Shown piece after piece: positions 1 through 7,809 of a DNA stretch of 64,000 bases; within the stretch, counting starts at the first letter, position 1; each line of letters starts with the position of its first letter. Under the pieces are notes generated by a model. The model had not been told where the DNA came from. It made no database searches and saw only the letters and a list, made by a program, of their open reading frames with translations. The stretch comes from Moryella indoligenes. GTDB lineage: Bacteria; Bacillota; Clostridia; Lachnospirales; Lachnospiraceae. The translations under genes were made by a program, and so were the position numbers. Where the stretch lies: NCBI RefSeq assembly GCF_030812885.1, contig NZ_JAUSTO010000002.1, positions 1-64,000 of the forward strand. Reading direction: 5' to 3'.

Positions 1-95
1 CCACATTCCGCACTCCCGTGACGCCTTTGCGTCACTTCGTGCTACATGTGGGGCGGGTCATGAAGCCTTATCCCCACTGGCAGGCAAGCCTGCCG
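1..95 (+). repeat. Structured palindromic repeat, copy 1 (3' truncated)
   Basis: This stretch is identical over 95 bases to the start of the copy at 167. It holds one complete nested hairpin (outer arms beginning CCACAT and ending CATGTGG, inner arms GTGACGC and GCGTCAC) and the 5' half of a second long hairpin that breaks off after GCCTGCCG. The window begins exactly at its first base, so it may extend further left. Confidence 0.85.
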
Positions 96-166
96 GGGGG
101 CGTTACTCCCTTTAAGCTCCTTCTATGATTACGCGTCGCTTCGCGCTCTGCGCTCCCGCAACGCTG

Positions 167-281
167 CCACATTCCGCACTCCCGTGACGCCTTTGCGTCA
201 CTTCGTGCTACATGTGGGGCGGGTCATGAAGCCTTATCCCCACTGGCAGGCAAGCCTGCCGTGGGGATAGGCTTATGACCC
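167..281 (+). repeat. Structured palindromic repeat, copy 2 (complete, 115 nt)
   Basis: This is a complete unit with two hairpins. Hairpin A has outer arms CCACAT..GCAC and GTGC..CATGTGG around an inner GTGACGC/GCGTCAC stem. Hairpin B runs from GGGTCAT to ATGACCC, with a distal stem closed by a two-base AA loop. The copy at 47051 has the same 115-nt length and the same fold with different paired bases. It lies downstream of mtnN, which is on the other strand. The sequence between copies 1 and 2 and from 282 to 354 holds no gene that I can see. Confidence 0.85.
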
Positions 282-354
282 TGTAATCATTATAATACAC
301 GAAGTGAAAGACGCAAACTGCTGTCCGCAAACTTTCATCCTATATACGCAGTTT

Positions 355-1047
355 TCAGAGCTCTCTCAGCATTTTCAGCGTAAGTTTCAGGAAATGCCGG
401 ATCGCAGCATCCTGAAAACTGTCGTACTGATCTGCTGCAGTCCCATCCGCCTTATCTGAAATCGCACGGATAATAAGCCACGGCACACGGTTCAGCCATG
501 CAACCTGTGCGATCGCGGCCCCCTCCATCTCACAACAGGAGGCGGAAAATGTCTCAGAGATCCGCTGTTTTGTCTCTGTCGAGGAGACGAAGCAATCTCC
601 GCTTGCCACTCTTCCCCGATAAACAGCAATATCCGGATTGACCTCTCTGCAGCAGGACTCTGCAAGGGCGAGGAGCTTTTCATCCGCCCGAAACACGCTG
701 GTCTCCATGCGCGGAATCTTTCCCATCGGATAACCAAAGCCTGTGCAGTCAAAATCATGCTGCACCGCATCCACCGAGAGGACAATATCTCCAATATTGA
801 TATCCTTCTGCACGCCTCCCGCAATACCTGTATTCATGATGCAGTCCACTGCATAGCAGTCCGAAAGGATCTGTGCGCAGGCGGCGGCATTTACCTTTCC
901 TATCCCTGAGCATACCACAACGCAGTCCTTCCCCTCGATCTGCCCCTGATAGAAGCTCATGCCTGCCCGCTCGCTCCTCTTCACATCGCGCATACGCGCC
1001 TTCAGTCCCGCGACCTCTTCCTCCATTGCCCCGATAATCCCGATCAT
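355..1047 (-). CDS. mtnN: 5'-methylthioadenosine/S-adenosylhomocysteine nucleosidase
   Basis: This 230-residue protein has the usual length and sequence landmarks of MTA/SAH nucleosidase, which cleaves the glycosidic bond of methylthioadenosine and S-adenosylhomocysteine in the cytosol and so serves methionine salvage and SAH removal. Visible landmarks are the N-terminal MIGIIGAMEEE with the family's acidic residue, the NTGIAGG segment, the CEMEGAA segment that contacts the ribose, and AISDKADG carrying the catalytic aspartate. The start ATG follows an AAAGGGA ribosome binding site. It is transcribed away from murG and the two share a 64-bp AT-rich promoter gap. Nothing is unusual about it. 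Confidence 0.95.
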   Translation of the reverse strand: MIGIIGAMEEEVAGLKARMRDVKRSERAGMSFYQGQIEGKDCVVVCSGIGKVNAAACAQILSDCYAVDCIMNTGIAGGVQKDINIGDIVLSVDAVQHDFDCTGFGYPMGKIPRMETSVFRADEKLLALAESCCREVNPDIAVYRGRVASGDCFVSSTETKQRISETFSASCCEMEGAAIAQVAWLNRVPWLIIRAISDKADGTAADQYDSFQDAAIRHFLKLTLKMLREL

Positions 1048-1111
1048 TGCATTTTCCCTTTCTGAAAGTTACAATAATATTATATTTTACCTTGTCCCGG
1101 GAGGTTCGTCC

Positions 1112-2197
1112 ATGAAAAAAATTATTCTGACCGGAGGCGGTACAGCTGGTCACGTCACCCCGAATATCGCTCTGCTCCCAAAGCTGCGTGAAGCGGGCTT
1201 TGAGATCCTGTATATCGGCTCCTATGAGGGCATAGAAAAACGGCTCATAGAGCGCGAGGGCGTGAGCTACCGCGGCATTGCCTCAGGAAAGCTTCGCCGC
1301 TACTTTGATCTGAAAAACTTCACAGATCCCTTCCGCGTTCTGAAGGGCTTCTCGGAGGCCTCCCATATTATCCGTGAATTTCAGCCGGATATTGTCTTCT
1401 CAAAAGGCGGATATGTCTCCGTCCCTGTCGTAAAGGCGGCAAACCGGCGGCACATTCCCGTCATCATCCATGAATCCGATATGACGCCCGGACTCGCAAA
1501 CCGCCTCTCCTACAGCTCCGCAACAAAGATCTGCTGTAATTTTCCGGAGACGCTTCAATACCTGCCCGCAGACAGGGCCGTTGTGACCGGCTCTCCCATA
1601 CGCGCGGAGCTCCTCTCCGGAAGCCGTGAGCGTGCTCTCTCTCTGACCTCCTTCACGGAAGAGAAGCCCGTGCTTCTTGTCATCGGGGGAAGTCTCGGCT
1701 CCCGCGTCGTAAATGAGGCGGTGCGCGCAGCGCTCCCGGAGCTCTTAAAGGAGTTCAGCGTGCTGCATCTCTGCGGCAGGGGCAATCTCGACGAGCGCCT
1801 CCGCTCACTGCCGGGCTATCTCCAGTTTGAGTATGTCTCCGAGGAGCTGAAGGACTACTTCGCACTCGCAGATCTCATGGTGAGCCGTGCAGGCGCAAAC
1901 TCCATCTGTGAGATCCTGTCACTCCGGAAGCCGAATGTTCTGATTCCGCTCTCCGCAAGAGCCAGCCGCGGCGACCAGATTCTGAACGCCCGCTCCTTTG
2001 AGAAGCAAGGCTATTCCTCTGTACTCATGGAGGAAGAGCTCACGCCCGAAACTCTGCTCTCCGCCGTACACAGCACCTACGAGGCGCGCGCACGCTATAT
2101 CCATGCCATGGAGCAGAGCGACGCGGGAAATGGCGTCGACCGCATCCTGTCTCTCATTCTTGAAAGCTGCGCGACCGCCAGCGATAAAGATGCGTAA
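1112..2197 (+). CDS. murG: UDP-N-acetylglucosamine--lipid I GlcNAc transferase
   Basis: This 361-residue protein is a MurG-type GT28 glycosyltransferase, the membrane-associated enzyme that adds GlcNAc to lipid I to make lipid II for peptidoglycan. It has the N-terminal glycine-rich GGGTAGHVTP loop, the SKGGYVSVP and HESDMTPGLANR segments of the acceptor domain, and GGSLGS and SRAGANSICE in the nucleotide-sugar domain. I chose the ATG at 1112, which follows GGGAGG; the open frame extends upstream to 959, but that part overlaps mtnN and is not conserved-looking. Its last eight bases overlap the next gene, suggesting coupled translation. It sits outside any division/cell-wall cluster. Confidence 0.93.
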   Translation: MKKIILTGGGTAGHVTPNIALLPKLREAGFEILYIGSYEGIEKRLIEREGVSYRGIASGKLRRYFDLKNFTDPFRVLKGFSEASHIIREFQPDIVFSKGGYVSVPVVKAANRRHIPVIIHESDMTPGLANRLSYSSATKICCNFPETLQYLPADRAVVTGSPIRAELLSGSRERALSLTSFTEEKPVLLVIGGSLGSRVVNEAVRAALPELLKEFSVLHLCGRGNLDERLRSLPGYLQFEYVSEELKDYFALADLMVSRAGANSICEILSLRKPNVLIPLSARASRGDQILNARSFEKQGYSSVLMEEELTPETLLSAVHSTYEARARYIHAMEQSDAGNGVDRILSLILESCATASDKDA

Positions 2198-2810
2198 GGG
2201 GGCGGCTGAGGCGTCAGCTGTCTCCGCCTCCTGCCGCACAGCACAGCTGCCGGTCACCGTGCTGCACAGCCGGCGGAAAACCATAGCGCTTGAGATCTGC
2301 CCGGACGGAGAGATTCTTGTCCGGGCTCCGCTTCGTATGTCCGAAGCAGAGCTCCGGCGTTTTCTCTCAGAAAAGCAGCAGTGGCTTGAGACGCATCTCA
2401 AAAGGGTGCTGGAGCAAAAGCGGCAGCGTGACGCGCTTCCCAAGCAGCCACGACTCACCCGGACGGAGCTCTCCGTACTCGCCGATCAGGCCATGCAATA
2501 TTTTCCCGCCCGCTGCGCGGCGTTCTCTCCGCTCGTCGGCGTCAGCTACGGCCGCATCACGATACGGAATCAGAAAAGCCGCTGGGGAAGCTGCAGCGGC
2601 CGCGGTAATCTGAACTTTAATTGTCTTCTGATGCTTGCTCCGGCGGAGATACGTGACTATGTGATCGTGCATGAGCTCTGCCACCGGATCGAGATGAATC
2701 ACTCGCCCCGCTTCTGGGCGGAGGTACAGCGCGTGCTCCCCGATTACCGGGCGCGGCGTCTCTGGCTCCGCGAAAACGGAGGCTCCATTATGCGGCGCAT
2801 GACTGGCTGA
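2190..2810 (+). CDS. YgjP-like (DUF45) zinc metallopeptidase
   Basis: The 206-residue product matches the YgjP/DUF45 family of small cytosolic zinc metallopeptidases related to SprT and WSS1. The active-site helix reads HELCHRIEMNHSPRFW, giving HExxH plus a downstream histidine, preceded by the family segment KSRWGSCSGRGNLNFN. The N-terminal 90 residues carry the SRRKTIALEI strand pattern seen in this family. The chosen ATG overlaps the murG stop by eight bases; no strong ribosome binding site is visible, so translational coupling to murG is the likely means of expression. The substrate of this family is not well established. Confidence 0.85.
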   Translation: MRKGAAEASAVSASCRTAQLPVTVLHSRRKTIALEICPDGEILVRAPLRMSEAELRRFLSEKQQWLETHLKRVLEQKRQRDALPKQPRLTRTELSVLADQAMQYFPARCAAFSPLVGVSYGRITIRNQKSRWGSCSGRGNLNFNCLLMLAPAEIRDYVIVHELCHRIEMNHSPRFWAEVQRVLPDYRARRLWLRENGGSIMRRMTG

Positions 2811-2832
2811 AGCGCAGCTCTCATCCCCGCCT

Positions 2833-3489
2833 TTACCACCGCTCTCCATCAACATCAGCCGCGTCCCAATCCTCATTTCTGTTATTTCTTTTCTTTCTAA
2901 CCCGGTACATCAGTATGGAGAGGAGAAAGCCGATCAGCAGCCCTCCGATATGCGCTGAATTGTCCACACCGGAATCTGAAAATCCATAGTACAGCGACAG
3001 GAGAACAAAAAAGGCGATCTGCCCGGTAGAGAGATCCTCCAGTCTGCCGCGGTTTCGGATCAACGCCCACAAAAGGCCTCCGATCACGCCGTAGATCGCT
3101 CCGCTTGCTCCCGCACCAACTGTATATTCCATGTCTTCAAGTCCCATAAACAGAGAAAATATATTGGAACCGACCGCGCAGAGCAGGTAGAAGACAAGAT
3201 ACTTCACATGCCCCAGCGCACGCTCCAGATTGTCTCCCAACAGGAAAAAAATCAGCATATTATTCGCGAGATGCCCGATTCCGAAATGCAGAAAGGCTGC
3301 CGTCAGGAAACGCCAGTACTCCTGATTCTGAAACACAAGGGGCCCGTAGAGCGCACCCCAGCGTATCATATCCTCCGTATTTTCACTGGAGCCATGCAGC
3401 TCCACCCAGAAAAAACAGACAATATTAAGAAGCAGCAGTGCGAGTGTCACTGGTGCGTGCCGCTTCCCATCAACTAAATTGTATGCCAT
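2833..3489 (-). CDS. Rhomboid family intramembrane serine protease
   Basis: This 218-residue polytopic membrane protein has the rhomboid catalytic dyad: Ser129 in GAGASGA on one helix and His180 in NSAHIGGLLIG on a later helix. The N-terminal helix (about residues 12-29) is followed by a loop with WGALYGPLV and WRFLTAAFLH, which match the L1 loop and first half of the rhomboid core. Rhomboids cleave substrates within or near their transmembrane helices. It lies 36 bp downstream of the HIT gene in the same direction, so the two may be co-transcribed. The C-terminal tail is basic and then acidic and presumably cytosolic. Confidence 0.92.
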   Translation of the reverse strand: MAYNLVDGKRHAPVTLALLLLNIVCFFWVELHGSSENTEDMIRWGALYGPLVFQNQEYWRFLTAAFLHFGIGHLANNMLIFFLLGDNLERALGHVKYLVFYLLCAVGSNIFSLFMGLEDMEYTVGAGASGAIYGVIGGLLWALIRNRGRLEDLSTGQIAFFVLLSLYYGFSDSGVDNSAHIGGLLIGFLLSILMYRVRKKRNNRNEDWDAADVDGERW

Positions 3490-3525
3490 CTGAATATCTC
3501 CGTGCTCTGTCTCTCGCCTTATTCC

Positions 3526-3945
3526 TTACTTCAGCAATGCCGCCAGTGTATCTGCGATCTGTCTCTGTTCCATGGGATCTGCGCTGCCCGGAATCCAGCT
3601 CACCATCTCGGGGCCGTTCTCGTAACGCGGAATCACATGAATATGGAAGTGAAACACCGTCTGTCCCGCTGCCTCTCCATTGTTCTGCACCACGTTAAAG
3701 CCTGCCGCACCAAGACCCTGCTTCATCGCAGCGCCTATCCGCCCTGCCAGCGCAAAGCCCTTCCCGCAGAGCTCCTCCGGAAGCTCCGTAAGATCTCTGT
3801 AGTGCCCCTTCGGCAAAATCAGCGCATGCCCCTTTGATGCCGGACCGAGATCCAGAATCACTCGAAAGAGTGCATCCTCATACACCACTGCAGAGGGGAT
3901 CTCTCCATTTGCAATCTTACAGAAAATACAGCTTTCATCTCTCAT
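3526..3945 (-). CDS. HIT family nucleotide-binding protein
   Basis: The 139-residue protein is a histidine-triad hydrolase. The triad is visible as HFHIHV followed by IPRY near residue 110, and the N-terminus has the CIFCKIANGEIPS signature common to bacterial Hint-like proteins, whose cysteines suggest zinc binding. Members hydrolyse AMP-lysine, AMP-NH2 or related nucleotides in the cytosol. The start follows CGGAGGAAAA. It is upstream of and probably co-transcribed with the rhomboid protease gene. Confidence 0.94.
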   Translation of the reverse strand: MRDESCIFCKIANGEIPSAVVYEDALFRVILDLGPASKGHALILPKGHYRDLTELPEELCGKGFALAGRIGAAMKQGLGAAGFNVVQNNGEAAGQTVFHFHIHVIPRYENGPEMVSWIPGSADPMEQRQIADTLAALLK

Positions 3946-4125
3946 GACTTTTCCTCCGTGCTCTCAGACTGACTGCCTTCAGTATAACAGATATCTGCTC
4001 CCCTGGAGTCTCGGAATCAATATTTTTATTTTCAGGTGAACCTTTTTGCTCTCTGCCCCGTCCTTTCCTGTGTAACGCGAGACAGCAGATGCAAAAGTCT
4101 CAAAAAAGAGCAAGAGGAAGGTAAC

Positions 4126-5352
4126 ATGAAGGATCTGAACCATCTCTACGATATGCTGCATGAGCAGCTGGCAATCGAGCTCAGCGATCTTAGACATGTC
4201 AGCGATGAAGCTCTGTACGCCATGATTGATGAAGGAATACAGACCGCGGAGCAGGAACATTTCCTCTCCGTCGGGGACAAAATCTCTCTTCGCTCCTCTC
4301 TCTTTAACGCGTTTCGTAAACTGGATATTCTTCAGGAGCTCGTGGACCGGCGGGATATCACCGAGATCATGGTCAACGGCCGAGACGAAATCTTTGTCGA
4401 GACCGGCGGGCGCATACAGCGCTGGGACAAGTGCTTTAAGAGCAACGAGCAGCTCGAGGATATGCTCCAGCAAATCGTGAGCCGCGTAAACCGGGTCGTC
4501 AATGTAGCGACGCCGATCGCGGACGCCCGCTTGGAGGACGGCAGCCGTGTACACGTTGTTCTGCCGCCCATCTCTCTCAGCGGTCCGGTCGTAACCATCC
4601 GGAAATTTCCGGATACCATCACTATGGAGAAGCTCATCGGTTACGGCTCTGTGACGCCGGAGGCCGCAGCCTTCTTAAAGAAGCTCATTGCCTCCGGCTA
4701 CAACATCTTCATCAGCGGCGGCACCAACTCCGGGAAAACCACGTTTCTGAATGCGCTCTCCTCCTTTATTCCCGATGATGAGCGTGTGATCACGATCGAG
4801 GACTCCGCCGAGCTTCAGTTAAAACAGATCAAAAATCTGGTGCGGCTGGAAACGCGCAGCCCGAATGCCGAGGGGGAGGGCGCGGTCACGATCGCAGATC
4901 TGATCCGCGCCAGTCTCCGCATGAATCCGGATCGCATCGTTGTCGGGGAGGTCCGCGGACCGGAGGCACTGGACATGCTTCAGGCCATGAATACCGGACA
5001 TGATGGCTCTCTCTCCACCGGGCATGCCAACTCCCCGCGGGATATGCTCTCAAGGCTTGAGACCATGGTACTCTGCGGCGCAGACCTGCCGCTCACGGCG
5101 ATACGAAATCAGATTGCCGGTGCACTGGATATCATGATCCATCTCGGAAGGCTGCGGGATCGCAGCCGTCACGTTCTGTCCATCACCGAAGTAGGAGAGT
5201 GCATCAATGGAGAGATTCAGCTTCACACGCTTTACAGCTTCAGGGAAAAGGAAGACAGCCGCAAAAAATCCGGGCGCGTCGAGGGCAGCCTCGTCCGTGT
5301 CGGCGAGCTTCAAAACTGCACCAAGCTCCACGCAGCAGGCCTTGAATTATGA
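4126..5352 (+). CDS. tadA: Tad/type IVc pilus motor ATPase (TadA/CpaF family)
   Basis: This 408-residue cytosolic secretion ATPase should power assembly of the Flp pilus encoded by the following genes. The N-terminal domain (about 1-180) contains DITEIMVNG, typical of CpaF proteins. The Walker A motif GGTNSGKT lies at about 198-205, and RMNPDRIVVGEVRGPEA supplies the Asp/Walker B region. The start at 4126 follows GAGGAAGG; an upstream in-frame ATG at 4036 lacks a comparable site. Its stop codon overlaps the TTG start of tadB by 11 bp. It is the first gene of the pilus locus, whereas in many loci tadZ and the peptidase come first; here those two lie about 10 kb downstream. Confidence 0.95.
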   Translation: MKDLNHLYDMLHEQLAIELSDLRHVSDEALYAMIDEGIQTAEQEHFLSVGDKISLRSSLFNAFRKLDILQELVDRRDITEIMVNGRDEIFVETGGRIQRWDKCFKSNEQLEDMLQQIVSRVNRVVNVATPIADARLEDGSRVHVVLPPISLSGPVVTIRKFPDTITMEKLIGYGSVTPEAAAFLKKLIASGYNIFISGGTNSGKTTFLNALSSFIPDDERVITIEDSAELQLKQIKNLVRLETRSPNAEGEGAVTIADLIRASLRMNPDRIVVGEVRGPEALDMLQAMNTGHDGSLSTGHANSPRDMLSRLETMVLCGADLPLTAIRNQIAGALDIMIHLGRLRDRSRHVLSITEVGECINGEIQLHTLYSFREKEDSRKKSGRVEGSLVRVGELQNCTKLHAAGLEL

Positions 5353-6079
5353 CGAGTATCACCTCAGCTGTAGCGAATACGGCACTCTGCTGCTCCGGGC
5401 TGTCGCAGTCAATGCGCTCTTCGCCTTTGTTTTCTACCGAAGTGTCCTCTTTTTCCTTCTGTTTCTTCCGCTCGCAGCGCTCTACCCCCTCTATAAAAAA
5501 CGGGAGCTGATTCCTGCCAGAAAGAGAAGACTGCTCCTGCAGTTCCGCGAGGGGCTCTCTATTCTCTCCGCCTCTCTCAGTGCAGGCTACTCCATAGAAA
5601 ACGCTCTGAAGGAGAGCGTGGACGAGCTCTCTCTCCTGTACGATCGATCAGAGCTCATTGTGAGGGAATTCGACCAGCTCTCACATCTGGTATCCATGAA
5701 TATGCCGGTTGAGCGAGCCATGGACGAATTCGCAGAGCGCTCCGGCATCGACGACATTCGGAACTTTGCACGTGTCCTGCGCATCGCAAAGCGAAGCGGC
5801 GGGGAACTGGTGGCCATCATGAACCACAGCGCAGAGACCATAGGTGACCGCATTCAGGTGAAAGAGGAGCTGAGGACCATGACTGCATCCAGGCGCTTTG
5901 AGCAGAGCATCATGAACGCTGTCCCGCTTCTCATCGTCCTCTATATTAATCTGAGCTCACCTGGTTTCTTTTCCATCATGTACACCTCTGTTCTGGGCCG
6001 CTGTGTTATGACTGTCTGTCTCGCTGCCTATCTCTTCTCAATTCATCTCGCATGGAGCATCCTGAATATAGAATTATGA
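5342..6079 (+). CDS. tadB: Tad pilus inner-membrane platform protein TadB
   Basis: The 245-residue protein has a type II secretion F (T2SSF) domain with N-terminal transmembrane segments (about 17-50), a central cytosolic helical region with the family pattern LSAGYSIENAL and RSGGELVAIM, and C-terminal membrane helices. It would form the platform with TadC, engaged by the motor ATPase. The start is unusual. The ATG at 5349 overlapping the tadA stop is out of frame and runs into a stop after about 50 codons, so the in-frame TTG at 5342 is the best start; a farther ATG at 5207 would overlap tadA by 146 bp. The gene ends in an ATGA overlap with tadC. Confidence 0.88.
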   Translation: MNYDEYHLSCSEYGTLLLRAVAVNALFAFVFYRSVLFFLLFLPLAALYPLYKKRELIPARKRRLLLQFREGLSILSASLSAGYSIENALKESVDELSLLYDRSELIVREFDQLSHLVSMNMPVERAMDEFAERSGIDDIRNFARVLRIAKRSGGELVAIMNHSAETIGDRIQVKEELRTMTASRRFEQSIMNAVPLLIVLYINLSSPGFFSIMYTSVLGRCVMTVCLAAYLFSIHLAWSILNIEL

Positions 6080-7491
6080 ATACATTCCACTTTTCGGGGA
6101 CGCGTTCCCCCAGCGCAAAACTTTATAAAAAAGCAGCCGACAGAAATTCCCCTCTCCACCAAAAAGAGAATGCGGCTAATGCTCCCGGTACCACAGCGAC
6201 CAGCTGCCGCACTGTGCACAGTCCCAGAGCTCCGGATGCTCCGAACAGAAAAAAGTCTCTCCTCTCCCTGTTGGGGCGCTACCGGTCTCAGCTTCTCTGC
6301 CTGCTTGCGGGCCTTCTGCTCTACTTGAGCTCTGCTTTTCTGACACCGGAGCACGGGGCTCTGAAGCACGGACGCTATCTCCCACGCGGAGGCTACGGCG
6401 ATATGGAGCAGCGCTATACAGTCACAGTGGAGGGACTCTCCAAAGAAGCGATGACCCTTGACATTCCTGTTGCCGCACGCAGCTATCTGGACAGCGAGCT
6501 CGAAAATATCTTTACCGCCTGTATGGATACGCTCGCTGTGACAATACCGGGGAACAATACCTCCCTTGCAGAGATCCGCTCTGATCTCTCCCTTCCCTCC
6601 TACGTCGAGCAGTATGGCATACGGGTGAATTGGATCTCGTCTGATCCTGAGCTCCTGAGCAGCTTTGGTACCGTATACAATGAGGAGCTGACAGAGGCCA
6701 GGGATCTCTCCCTCACAGCCTGCCTAAGCGATGTGGAGGGCAGAAGAAGCCGCAGCTATGAGCTCCCGCTCACCGTGCTTCCGCCCGAGCTGAGTCAGGC
6801 AGAGCTCCGGCAGAGAGCCTTTCTTCGCTTTCTCCATACACTTGATATCGAGCAGAGCGCAGATGAGAATCTCACACTGCCGCAGAGCTACGAGGGACAG
6901 CCCCTCTCCTATCGGCAGCAGACTCCTTCAAACAGCTGGATATTTCTGATTCTGGGAGCAGTCACAGCGCTGCTGCTCCTACTGCGGGACAGAGAACGCG
7001 TCGGACTTGAGGCAAAAATGCGCCAGCGCCAGATGCTCCTTGACTACCCTGAGATTGTCTCAAAGCTCATGATATTTATCGGCGCAGGCATGACGATACG
7101 CCTCGCCTGGGCAAGCATCGTGGCGGATTATGAGCGGGATCTCTCCGCTCAGTCAAAGCCCCTCCGCCATCACGCCTACGAGGAGATGGCTCTGGCACTC
7201 GCAAAGCTGAAAACCGGCTGCAGTGAGGGCAAGGTCTATCACGAATTCGGAAGGCGCTGCGGACTTCGTCAGTATATGAAGCTCGCCGGAATACTGGAGC
7301 AGAATCGCAGAACAGGCGTCGCAAATATCCGCCAGATCCTCAGCGCCGAAGTAAATCTTGCATGGGAGGATCGTAAAAATCTGGCCCGGCGCATGGGAGA
7401 GGAAGCAGGAACCAAGCTTCTGGCTCCGCTCTTCATCATGCTGATCATCGTTATGGCCATGATCGTTGTCCCGGCAATGCTCTCTTTTTGA
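6076..7491 (+). CDS. tadC: Tad pilus platform protein TadC with large N-terminal extension
   Basis: The C-terminal part (about 310-471) is a T2SSF-type domain with DYPEIVSKLMIFIGAGMT, a conserved-looking helical region and a final membrane helix, as in TadC. Ahead of it is an unusual extension: a basic cytosolic leader, a membrane helix (about 75-95), some 190 residues predicted outside the membrane with alternating strands, then another helix near residue 300. TadC proteins that I know of usually lack such an extracytoplasmic domain. The ATG at 6076 forms ATGA with the tadB stop and is preferred over the ATG at 6052. A 108-bp gap with a GGCGCC inverted repeat separates it from the pilin. Confidence 0.85.
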   Translation: MNTFHFSGTRSPSAKLYKKAADRNSPLHQKENAANAPGTTATSCRTVHSPRAPDAPNRKKSLLSLLGRYRSQLLCLLAGLLLYLSSAFLTPEHGALKHGRYLPRGGYGDMEQRYTVTVEGLSKEAMTLDIPVAARSYLDSELENIFTACMDTLAVTIPGNNTSLAEIRSDLSLPSYVEQYGIRVNWISSDPELLSSFGTVYNEELTEARDLSLTACLSDVEGRRSRSYELPLTVLPPELSQAELRQRAFLRFLHTLDIEQSADENLTLPQSYEGQPLSYRQQTPSNSWIFLILGAVTALLLLLRDRERVGLEAKMRQRQMLLDYPEIVSKLMIFIGAGMTIRLAWASIVADYERDLSAQSKPLRHHAYEEMALALAKLKTGCSEGKVYHEFGRRCGLRQYMKLAGILEQNRRTGVANIRQILSAEVNLAWEDRKNLARRMGEEAGTKLLAPLFIMLIIVMAMIVVPAMLSF

Positions 7492-7599
7492 GAAAACAGA
7501 GAAGTCCCGAGAGAGCATACCGTCCGGTTCAGGGATAAAGCGGCGCCTTGCTGCATTACCCGCCTTGGCGCCAGCACAAATCAGAAAGGAGGTGAAACT

Positions 7600-7809
7600 G
7601 TGAATACTGCAAATACAATGCTGAAACATGAGAGCGCATTCCCCGACGATTTCTTTGCGGATGAAAGCGGTATCTCCACCATTGAGCTGGTTCTGATTCT
7701 GGTTGTACTCATCAGTCTGGTACTTATCTTCAAATCTTCTATCACAAATCTGCTCAACACGATTTTTGGTCAGATCAAATCTCAGGCAGGAGAAGTTTAC
7801 AAGAAATGA
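7600..7809 (+). CDS. flp: Flp-type (type IVb/c) major pilin
   Basis: This 69-residue protein has a 24-residue leader ending in DESG, followed by ISTIELVLILVVLISLVLI, with the glutamate five residues after the cleavage glycine as required for prepilin peptidase and Flp assembly. One hydrophobic helix and a short polar tail follow, typical of the Flp1-like family. The start is GTG at 7600, preceded by a very strong AAAGGAGGTG site, consistent with high expression of a major subunit. Its stop overlaps the next start as ATGA. The two A24 peptidases in this locus are the likely processing enzymes. Confidence 0.92.
   Translation: MNTANTMLKHESAFPDDFFADESGISTIELVLILVVLISLVLIFKSSITNLLNTIFGQIKSQAGEVYKK

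Noticed and set aside
1..281. Possible CRISPR array because of exact direct repeats with a spacer
   Set aside because: Repeats are 95 bp with only two units, contain long palindromes and have no cas genes; the same unit recurs at 47 kb as a dispersed element.
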